DNA from: Gemmatimonadota bacterium
GTDB lineage: Bacteria; GCA-2686955
Reading direction: 5' to 3'
NCBI GenBank assembly: GCA_026991065.1
Contig: JALXCG010000081.1
Coordinates: forward strand, 1 to 24,843
DNA length: 24,843 bases
This document shows positions 1 to 6,861 of this stretch, piece after piece (position 1 is the stretch's first letter; the number at the start of each line of letters is the position of its first letter). Made by a program: the position numbers and the translations under genes. Below the pieces are notes generated by a model. That model saw nothing but the letters and a program-made list of their open reading frames with translations. It was not told the origin of the DNA and ran no database searches.

Positions 1-98
1 CTTCCGGTCCCGAGTTGCCGCCCCCTCCTCCTCTGCCGGCGGCAGCGAACCATTCACTTCTGCGGATGATGAGTGGGGCGGCAACTCGGGACCGGAAG
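1..98. repeat. Perfect 24-bp inverted repeat at the window edge
   Basis: Bases 1-24 and 75-98 are exact reverse complements (24 of 24), separated by 50 bases. The match stops at the next inner base. Because the left arm begins at base 1, the repeat may continue outside the window. It lies downstream of the minus-strand gene ending at 172, so it could be a long transcript-end hairpin, but there is no T-run. A fold-back assembly artefact at a contig end would look the same. Confidence 0.85.
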
Positions 99-171
99 AA
101 GACCTTCCGTTCTGAGTCATTGGCCTGCACACCAGCGAGTTGCGTTGTCGCATCTCCTCAGTGAGCAGTTG

Positions 172-1113
172 TCACGGTCGGCCAGGGGCGCCGATCCGCA
201 AGCGGTCGGCCGCGACAATCTTCCCGGATGCCCCAACCATCCACTGCATAGGATGGTGACCGGGCGGAGATTCCAGTTCCAGCCAAGGCTGTGTTGTGCG
301 GAACTCCAGGGGGGATCTCTTCTCTTCCAGCCGCAGTGTGTCGACGGCTGTACTCCCGCCGCCAACTTGGACCATCCCATTCTGCACCCAGATGATCCCG
401 GTGAGGGCGAGCGTGTCCGCCCAAGTCATGTGCCAGCCCGTTTCGTCGAGCCACAGCGCAACCGCACCGGCTGGAGGGGATACCGGCATAAGAGACCAGG
501 CGGCATCCAGAACCACGTCGGCGACAGTCGCACCGTCCCCGGAAAAGGTGACTTCCGGCTCAAGCTCCCTGCTCGGCTCCACGGACAGCTCGCCACCTGG
601 TGGAACGTTCGCCAACTCCTGCATCCACGCGCCAGAGACCGCGGCATTTACCAGAAAAGGGAATCCTGGAGGATGTCGCGTCCCATCCCGCGACAAGTAA
701 ACCGCAGCATTATCTTCCAACCCATTGACCGTCAGTTGGCAAGAGAGCGCCTCGCCCCGCCCGCTGATATCCAGCCCCTGCATGGCGCTCCCGGCACGCG
801 CGCGAAAAATCACCCGCCTGGGGCCGAATTGCAAACGGATGGCGGTTGAATCGGCGCCAACCGGGCGCACGCTCTCTATCGCGCCGGCCCCTCGCAGAAT
901 CAAGTCGCCGGCAATGACAACCATCCGCTCTTCGGTTCGCCACCGCAAGTGCCAGCCACTAAGATCGGACCAGGTTCGGATCTCATGGGGCGAGTGCGTA
1001 TCCTTCGCAGCCGCGGCACGTGCTGTGCAAGGGACCACAAGCGAGCCGCAGAGAACAAACGCCAAGAACAAGAATCTTCCGTATCTTCCGTATTTCGAGC
1101 CGGTAATTCGCAC
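172..1113 (-). CDS. Exported protein of unknown function with an internal repeat
   Basis: A 313-residue protein that I cannot assign to a family. Residues about 13-35 form a signal peptide: a basic N-region, a hydrophobic LFLAFVLCGSLVV core, then a small-residue cleavage area around ARAAAA. The mature part is rich in alternating hydrophobic and polar residues, suggesting beta structure. It seems to contain two related modules, one beginning at GWHLRW (53-58) and one at GWHMTW (226-231), each followed by a stretch rich in V, G and L. The start is a GTG at 1113. An in-frame TGA lies four codons upstream, so no longer form is possible; no good ribosome-binding site precedes it, and a TTG inside the signal region is an alternative. 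It diverges from the plus-strand operon across about 230 bases (1114-1341), in which I found no convincing promoter. Confidence 0.7.
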   Translation of the reverse strand: MRITGSKYGRYGRFLFLAFVLCGSLVVPCTARAAAAKDTHSPHEIRTWSDLSGWHLRWRTEERMVVIAGDLILRGAGAIESVRPVGADSTAIRLQFGPRRVIFRARAGSAMQGLDISGRGEALSCQLTVNGLEDNAAVYLSRDGTRHPPGFPFLVNAAVSGAWMQELANVPPGGELSVEPSRELEPEVTFSGDGATVADVVLDAAWSLMPVSPPAGAVALWLDETGWHMTWADTLALTGIIWVQNGMVQVGGGSTAVDTLRLEEKRSPLEFRTTQPWLELESPPGHHPMQWMVGASGKIVAADRLRIGAPGRP

Positions 1114-1341
1114 GGGCCAAACTCAGTGCATCGGCGATGCGGTCTATGGGACTCTTCACATTCTCTCTCCAGAGTGGAAAGATGGTGCAGAGTTCACAAC
1201 ATTGGGGTGCTTTCTCCCAGGATCCTGCCGGTAATCGATACCATTGCGAAAACCTCGCGCGCTACCGATATATCCAGATACGCCATGCGGGCTCGCCGCC
1301 GGGCCAAAGCCCTCCACGGGAGATTCGTGTTAGCCTACAAG

Positions 1342-2262
1342 ATGCGCCATCGTAACAGGTATTGGAGGGAAGATGTTCCGAAACGCGGTGGCACCTCGTG
1401 GCCGAAACAGAGTCGCCTCAGACGCACAGCTGTCGTGCTCCTCTCAAGTATCGGCGCGATCATCAGAACCTCTGGCGACGGCCGGGCAGAGAATCTCTTG
1501 TCGCAGATGCCCCCGAGCGTCATCGGTCAGGGGGGAGCAGCCAGCGCGACCGTGGCTGGGGTAGAGGCACTGGGCCTGAATCCCGCCGGCCTCATCAGCC
1601 CCCCCGGCAGAAAGCTCGCGATCAGTGGATTTTGGCACGAAAAGATTGCCGGAGAGAGTTCATCCCAAGCAGATCTGGCGCTCGCCTGTCAGTTGGGCCC
1701 CTGGGCCTTCGGCGCGCGCACCGCGATACTCCCCGCGGCCTCTTCCAGCCGCCCACTCAATAACGATCCGCGCTCTTGGGAAGTCAGCACCGCCATTGTG
1801 ATCATGGAGCGCCCTCAAGGTGGGCACGTTCTCGCCGGCCTTGCCGCAACTCGTGGGCAGGAGGGTTGGCAGGAAGATATCGGCTTCCAGCTCGAGCCGA
1901 TTCCGATGGTGGAAATCGCCTCCGTGCTTCACACTTACCAGGAGCAACCCCATGATCGCGGCTGGCTAACGCTGGGCGGCGCCTATCGACTCAGCAACGG
2001 GCTGACCCTGACAGCCGAACGCGACCTTGACCAGGGCGACAGCGACGTGACCCGCTTTGGCGCCTCTCTGCGGCTCGATCACTCCTGGGTCCTGCGCATG
2101 GGCTCACTGCAGCACGCATTTACTTGGGGAGTCGGACTCTCCGGGTCATCCTGGAGAGTCGACCTGGCCGCAATCGCCGACCGGCGCCAAGGTCTCCACT
2201 GGAGCGCCGGCATCCGCATCAATACGATCCCCGACAAGAACCGACCTGGGGAGCAATCTTGA
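1342..2262 (+). CDS. PorV/UPF0164-like outer-membrane barrel protein
   Basis: About 306 residues. After a hydrophobic signal segment (AVVLLSSIGAIIRTSGDGRA, residues about 30-49) comes GQGGAASATVAGVEALGLNPAGL. This resembles the N-terminal signature of the PorV/PorQ/UPF0164 outer-membrane family, in which a Gly/Ala-rich stretch precedes NPAGL. The rest alternates hydrophobic and polar residues with aromatic girdles, as expected for a beta-barrel. Family members act in the outer membrane, some in secretion; the exact role here is unknown. The start is uncertain. ATG 1342 lacks a Shine-Dalgarno, GTG 1327 has GGGAG just upstream, and the best Shine-Dalgarno-ATG pair (GGAGGG before ATG 1373) lies in a different frame. 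First gene of a four-gene operon; its TGA overlaps the TTG start of the next gene. Confidence 0.65.
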   Translation: MRHRNRYWREDVPKRGGTSWPKQSRLRRTAVVLLSSIGAIIRTSGDGRAENLLSQMPPSVIGQGGAASATVAGVEALGLNPAGLISPPGRKLAISGFWHEKIAGESSSQADLALACQLGPWAFGARTAILPAASSSRPLNNDPRSWEVSTAIVIMERPQGGHVLAGLAATRGQEGWQEDIGFQLEPIPMVEIASVLHTYQEQPHDRGWLTLGGAYRLSNGLTLTAERDLDQGDSDVTRFGASLRLDHSWVLRMGSLQHAFTWGVGLSGSSWRVDLAAIADRRQGLHWSAGIRINTIPDKNRPGEQS

Positions 2263-3731
2263 GCGACTTCCCGATCCGGATTCTCTACTGTGGCTCATCC
2301 GTGTTCATCGCAGGTGTGATCTCCTGCTCCATCGCATTGGCCGACACGAGCATAGATTCCACAGTGGTGGCTTTCGAATTGCGGCAGGAACTTACAGATG
2401 CCGCATCAAACACTGCGGGCGAGCGTCTCGATCTCTCGCTTGCCCACTTTGATGGGACGCTCGCGTCCTCCCTGACCGCCCGCATTCCTTTGGATGCGCA
2501 GCCGACCGACGTCGACATCGCATCCGGCCATCTGGTCTGGCGGCCCGAGCAGTTCCCGCTGGAAGCCAGTGCTTTCTTCGGCGAGAACCGGATTCTCGCC
2601 CCCCAAGGGCAGATTCGCCTGGTCGACCTGACGAGTGAGTGGGCGAACATGCAGGGCATGCGTGTGTTCTACTCGACCGCGACCGGGGCGAACAACTCTG
2701 ACGGTCAGCATCAGGCTGGAGACTGGTTTCCAACTCGGCTTGCAGTTGATCTGGCCACGGCACCGGATCAAGATCGGTCGATCGCTTGCCTGTGGATCGA
2801 GCGCAATTGGAAAAGCTCTCACCAGCGCCTGACCGGAGTGCGAGTGACACCCAACGCAGCCGGCAAGACACCTGCTGACTCGAGCCGAGCAGCCGCGGCA
2901 GCCGTCTGGTACAGCGACTGGAGAATAGGCAGCAACTCCCGGCTCCCACTACAATTGAGCACAGAACTCGGTATCTCGGGCCGCCAAGGCTGGGCCGCTG
3001 CACTCGAAGTCCGCGATCTCGGATTTCGCGTAGACTTCGCCAATACGCTCCTGATCTGCATTCCCTCTGCCCGGTGGACCGCCCCCGCGTGGCGCAGTCC
3101 GTCGGCTGATATGCGGAGCGGGCGCCGGGAACTTGAACTCCTACTACACGCCACGAACCATTTTCTGCGCACTCGCCTGCTGTTCTCGCGCGCCTACCGG
3201 TGGCATACGTCCATGAATCCCTCCTTTCGGCTCGAAGCCGAAATCTCTCGCGAACTCACGCCGCGTATCGATCTACGCATTCGTGCCCGTAGCATCCGCG
3301 ACACCGAACGCCTGCTGACACACGCTGGCAAGCCGCCGTTCCGAGAGACCTTCGCCACCCCCACGTCACAGCGCGATCTTCTGGTGGAGATGCAGACAGC
3401 AGCGACCGCCTCCGCCTGGAGCCGCACTCAGTTCTTTCGCTCATGGTTGGATCACACTTCTGTCGTCGGCATGGAGTGGGGCACCCGCGTCACTCCAACT
3501 TTCTCCGCATTGGTCCGAATCCTCGCTGGCGCTCATGACGACGAAGCCCGCGCGGCGACTGCGCACACCATCATCCTTCAGGCGTTTCCTCAACCGCTCC
3601 TTTCCATAGAGTTGCAGTTCGGTTCCCCCGCAATCGGTTCCCGCGGAGCCATGGCAGAAGACGCTGCACTCTTCGATCCCGACCTCGAGCGCAATGGCGT
3701 GAGCTTGGTCTTGAAGGGGGCCTTTCATTGA
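2259..3731 (+). CDS. Exported, probable outer-membrane beta-barrel protein
   Basis: 490 residues, no family recognised. I chose TTG 2259 because GGGGAG sits six bases upstream, the codon overlaps the previous stop (TTGA), and a signal peptide follows at once: hydrophobic residues about 6-28 ending in SIALA. VISC at 20-23 also fits a lipobox, so a lipoprotein is possible. The mature protein has many short amphipathic strands with Arg, Trp and Tyr at their ends. The last strands (SLVLKGAFH) end at the C-terminus, as in many barrels. Some stretches are rich in Ala and Ser. It sits between a PorV-like protein and a glycogen-binding barrel protein and is presumably translated together with both. 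Confidence 0.65.
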   Translation: MSDFPIRILYCGSSVFIAGVISCSIALADTSIDSTVVAFELRQELTDAASNTAGERLDLSLAHFDGTLASSLTARIPLDAQPTDVDIASGHLVWRPEQFPLEASAFFGENRILAPQGQIRLVDLTSEWANMQGMRVFYSTATGANNSDGQHQAGDWFPTRLAVDLATAPDQDRSIACLWIERNWKSSHQRLTGVRVTPNAAGKTPADSSRAAAAAVWYSDWRIGSNSRLPLQLSTELGISGRQGWAAALEVRDLGFRVDFANTLLICIPSARWTAPAWRSPSADMRSGRRELELLLHATNHFLRTRLLFSRAYRWHTSMNPSFRLEAEISRELTPRIDLRIRARSIRDTERLLTHAGKPPFRETFATPTSQRDLLVEMQTAATASAWSRTQFFRSWLDHTSVVGMEWGTRVTPTFSALVRILAGAHDDEARAATAHTIILQAFPQPLLSIELQFGSPAIGSRGAMAEDAALFDPDLERNGVSLVLKGAFH

Positions 3732-5905
3732 ATTCACTTCTCCTAGCCACCCGAGTCGCCACCCTCCTGGCCGTGGGAATGGCGCAACAGCCGTCGTCTC
3801 CCCCTCCCGCACCTGCTCCAATGGATGCTGAAAAGGCCCGGCTGGTCGCACCGGGGGCGGCCGGAGGCTTCGAGCGCTTGGATTCCGCCCGCGTGCGCTT
3901 CAGATTGGTCAATGAATCCGCGCAGTCCGTAACGCTGACCGGGGATTGGAACAACTGGGCACCAACTTCACTCCAGCAAGATCCTTCCGGCACCTGGAGC
4001 ACTGTCCTGAAGATCCCTTCCGGACGCCATCTCTACCGTTTCATTGTCGACGGCCTGCCGACAATCGACCCAGCGAATGGTGCCATCGACTTGGCACCCG
4101 ATGGTGGTCTGGCCAGCGTGGTCGACTCGATGAGCGCGCTTCCGCGCGAGACCGCCATTCAAACCGAAAAACCGGTCCCCACCGGCGCCGACACACCAAC
4201 CCTGGGGCCACTGCGTCTCGGCGTACGCTATCGCGGTCTCCTGACCCAGGAGTTCCGAGAGGGCGAGGTTCAGGCGACCGAAGGCGAGCACTCGCTGGAC
4301 CTGCCGGTTGCCGCACGACTGCCTGGAAAGGGATGGCTGGATCTGCTCTTCGGGGCACACTCGCAGGCCAATACCGACCACGCCAACGTCGAGCTTTTGC
4401 GCCTCCGCGCGGAGATGCGCAGTGGCCGCGCCCGAGTGCGCCTCTTCCGCAACTACCCTGCACTGCCCGGTGGTGCCGCCCCAGTCGACATTCTCTCGCC
4501 CCGGAGCCGCTTCGGATACCCCGCCGGGCTACAAGCACGCGGGGCTTCCGCCCGATTGCGGGTCGGAGATTTTCGGGCAACGCTCATGCAGATGGATGAG
4601 CAGCAGGGTTCGCTCGGCTCCGCGGCGCGGCTTGGAGCAGCCGCGATCTCTACCCCGGTTGGCCCCGGTCATCTTGTTTGGTCCGGCGCCCGGGAGACAG
4701 GGCGCGCCCAACGCTTCGTCCGCGGCGACACCCTTTGGTCCTCCTTCCCCAGTGATGTCGATTCACTGCGCGAAGATGAAAGCCGATCACTGGGCTGGCG
4801 TCTTGGCGCACAGTGGGATCCTCCGCGCCAACAGTCTTCGGGAGGGTTTGCTCATGCCGCCTGGACCGAAGGGCGCAACGACTGGGTTCCCGTGGATGAG
4901 TGGGTGAATGGCAAAGAGCACAGCATCTCCTCTTCCAATCCCATTCGGGATGCCAGGACCCGAACCATCGAGGCCAGCGGCGGCTGGATGAATCGTCTCC
5001 CGGCGCAGGGCGTGGCTGCCTCGCGGATCGTGTTGCGCTCCTGGCGTCTCAGTTGGGTCCGAGAGGCCATTGATCCAGCAGACGGCGACACCACATCCGC
5101 TCTCCCCTCATCCGGTATCAGAACCGATCGTCTCGAAGGTCGCCTCTACCTGGATCTCCTTCGCTGGCAATTAATGCTCCACGCCGCGTTTCGCCACAGC
5201 GAAGGTACCACCCGCGGCACCGACCCACTCCTGGCCGACTGGGCGTGGCGCGGACTGGTCTCCGGCGTCGGGCGGGCAGCGTGGTGGGAACTTCCGCTCT
5301 TGGGAACCCCGAATCTCACCGAAATTGGGGCCACATTGACGTTCCCATATCGCAAGGGGAATTCACGCCCGCCCATCATGCCCAGCGCCACGACGCCCAA
5401 CCAGCCACCGCTCCAACGGAGCGCGGACGAAGAGTGGGCGGCTCGCCTGGTCGCGCGGTCCCACTGGGACCGATTTCCGGTTCCCGCGCTGACGATGCTC
5501 CAGGCGAGTGCGGAGGTGGCTCTGGATCACACGACTTATGTGGCAGGTGATCTCTTGGTCCTCCACCATCACCAAGGTCGCCTGAACCTGAACCAATGGG
5601 TCGTGGCTCCCTTCATCGCCTATGGCCAAAGGCCGGCTCCCGCTCTTTCGGTCCAGGTCGGCCTCGGCATCAACCCGCTAAACGACGATCCCATTACTCG
5701 GGAACGGATCGAACGCGGACGCGACGACCTCTTCCTGGAAGGCAGTTCAAACTACGCCGAATTGGCCTTTCAGAACGACGTCGACTTTGTCCGCGATTTC
5801 AAGCGTCGCGAGGATCGGTTCACCGATCGCCTGCGATTGGAACTCGAGGTGATCTATCACTTTGGGGAGCCGAGAATTGCGATCCTGAACGGCGGACGAC
5901 GATGA
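3728..5905 (+). CDS. Glycogen-binding (AMPK-beta/CBM48-like) module fused to a beta-barrel
   Basis: 725 residues starting at TTG 3728, which overlaps the preceding stop (TTGA) and follows a G-rich site. Residues 1-19 form a signal peptide, then comes a Pro/Ala linker. Residues about 50-120 are an early-set glycogen-binding domain: SVTLTGDWNNW (W77), a basic turn PSGRHLYRFIVDG (Y103, R104, F105), then IDP at 113-115. In mammalian AMPK-beta this fold binds glycogen through two Trp and a Lys. Here the first Trp is present, Arg replaces the Lys, and the second Trp is missing (Leu-Pro at 110-111). Residues about 150-725 are long, rich in alternating aromatic strands and turns, ending in LRLELEVIYHFGEP, and look like an outer-membrane barrel. 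I infer a surface or periplasmic polysaccharide binder; substrate unknown. Confidence 0.7.
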   Translation: MNSLLLATRVATLLAVGMAQQPSSPPPAPAPMDAEKARLVAPGAAGGFERLDSARVRFRLVNESAQSVTLTGDWNNWAPTSLQQDPSGTWSTVLKIPSGRHLYRFIVDGLPTIDPANGAIDLAPDGGLASVVDSMSALPRETAIQTEKPVPTGADTPTLGPLRLGVRYRGLLTQEFREGEVQATEGEHSLDLPVAARLPGKGWLDLLFGAHSQANTDHANVELLRLRAEMRSGRARVRLFRNYPALPGGAAPVDILSPRSRFGYPAGLQARGASARLRVGDFRATLMQMDEQQGSLGSAARLGAAAISTPVGPGHLVWSGARETGRAQRFVRGDTLWSSFPSDVDSLREDESRSLGWRLGAQWDPPRQQSSGGFAHAAWTEGRNDWVPVDEWVNGKEHSISSSNPIRDARTRTIEASGGWMNRLPAQGVAASRIVLRSWRLSWVREAIDPADGDTTSALPSSGIRTDRLEGRLYLDLLRWQLMLHAAFRHSEGTTRGTDPLLADWAWRGLVSGVGRAAWWELPLLGTPNLTEIGATLTFPYRKGNSRPPIMPSATTPNQPPLQRSADEEWAARLVARSHWDRFPVPALTMLQASAEVALDHTTYVAGDLLVLHHHQGRLNLNQWVVAPFIAYGQRPAPALSVQVGLGINPLNDDPITRERIERGRDDLFLEGSSNYAELAFQNDVDFVRDFKRREDRFTDRLRLELEVIYHFGEPRIAILNGGRR

Positions 5906-6336
5906 ATCATCTCCTCCACTCTGGCCTCCGGGTGCTCGCTTTGACCGCGTTACTGAGTAGCTGCTCAATCGCTCCGCCCGCCGAGCATCGCTTCGGCCCC
6001 TTACAAACTCCCAGCGGTATCGTCTTCAAACTACATGCTCCGGCGGCAACCCGGGTGCAGGTGGTCGGAAGCTGGGAAGGCAACGCCTGGGGAGGGATCG
6101 CGGAACAAGGGCAGTGGCTGGATCCAAACCGAGGCGTCTTGCGTGACCCGGAAGGAGACGGCGATTGGACCCGGACCATCCCTCTGTTGCCCGGTCGCTA
6201 TCTCTACCAATTCGTGATTGATGGCCATCTTTGGATCATCGATCCGGAGAATCCGGAGAGGACTCGCTGGCACGGTGCCGAAACGTCTATTCTGGTTGTC
6301 CGTTCCTTCCCAACAGGGGAAGAGCAAGAACGATAA
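5902..6336 (+). CDS. Lipoprotein with an AMPK-beta/CBM48-like glycogen-binding domain
   Basis: 144 residues; ATG 5902 overlaps the previous stop (ATGA). Residues 1-21 are a lipoprotein signal ending in LLSSC, giving lipidated Cys21. The rest is one early-set domain: VFKLHAPAATRVQVVGSW (W57), W63, then GRYLYQFVIDGHLW (Y102, Q103, F104, W111) and IDPENP (113-118). The second aromatic position (W111) that the neighbouring barrel protein lacks is present here, while Gln stands where AMPK-beta has Lys. There is no catalytic domain, so binding is the only role the sequence supports. It is the last gene of the four-gene operon and probably works with the barrel protein before it at the outer membrane. 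Confidence 0.75.
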   Translation: MNHLLHSGLRVLALTALLSSCSIAPPAEHRFGPLQTPSGIVFKLHAPAATRVQVVGSWEGNAWGGIAEQGQWLDPNRGVLRDPEGDGDWTRTIPLLPGRYLYQFVIDGHLWIIDPENPERTRWHGAETSILVVRSFPTGEEQER

Positions 6337-6362
6337 TCTATTGTGAAAACGATCATTCAAGA

Positions 6363-6381
6363 GGCCGCACCCGGTGCGGTC
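6363..6381 (+). terminator. Hairpin after the glycogen-binding operon
   Basis: CCGCAC (6365-6370) and GTGCGG (6374-6379) form a six-bp stem with a three-base loop, extendable by two pairs including a G-T. It starts 27 bases after the operon's last stop. No T-run follows, so it may end transcripts only with help, or simply protect the 3' end. Confidence 0.35.
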
Positions 6382-6418
6382 AAGCAACCATCCGCTCGTC
6401 GAACTGGAGAACGGGTCC

Positions 6419-6781
6419 ATGCTCTTGTGGAGTACAGCCTTCCTGCTTTTCACCCTGGCCGCGCCAACCAACCCTCCAAAAGTGAGTGCGACCCGAGTCT
6501 TCAAAGCGCGGGTTGTCTGCATCGGCTGCGAACTCAAGAAGAGTGACGGCGTCAGTCCCCAATGCAACCTATATTCGCACCATGAGCATGGCTTGCTTTT
6601 GCCATCCGGTCAGATCTGGTCGATACTCGACAATGACCGTGGTCATGGTCTCCGCACCGACCATGACTACCTAACGCAAACAGTTTTGGTTCATGCGCAT
6701 CCGCTACCACGGGCACAGTATATGGATATCCTCTCGGTTGAGGTGCTTCCTTCGAATTCTCTTTCGCCCATATCGGAATGA
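6419..6781 (+). CDS. Small exported Cys/His-rich protein of unknown function
   Basis: 120 residues. A hydrophobic N-terminus (residues 2-15) looks like a signal peptide. The mature part has CIGC (C34, C37), PQC (C49) and SHHEH (H54, H55, H57), a compact set of possible metal ligands. It is followed by LLLPSGQIWSILDNDRG and a strand-rich tail with IDVxSxEV-like spacing (MDILSVEVL). I recall similar unannotated small proteins with the same CxxC...PQC...H layout in other phyla but can name no family. ATG 6419 has GGAG upstream; ATG 6374 in the same frame would put charged residues before the signal. Its stop overlaps an ATG at 6778 (ATGA) that is in frame with the next gene, although I place that gene's start at 6862. 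Confidence 0.6.
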   Translation: MLLWSTAFLLFTLAAPTNPPKVSATRVFKARVVCIGCELKKSDGVSPQCNLYSHHEHGLLLPSGQIWSILDNDRGHGLRTDHDYLTQTVLVHAHPLPRAQYMDILSVEVLPSNSLSPISE

Positions 6782-6861
6782 TTGAGTCCGGAACTTTCGG
6801 CCAGCGCGACTGGGTGCGGGCTTCCCGGCAAGCTGCCTCGGCCGATTCGGAGACTTCTTCT

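Noticed and set aside
73-849. 258-codon open frame on the plus strand opposite the exported repeat protein
   Set aside because: Rich in Pro and Arg, no signal or domain, and it starts inside the inverted repeat. The minus-strand gene has a signal peptide and beta pattern.
6778-6861. Longer start for the peptidase-barrel gene at ATG 6778
   Set aside because: It overlaps the previous stop as ATGA but has no Shine-Dalgarno and would put 28 polar residues before the signal peptide.
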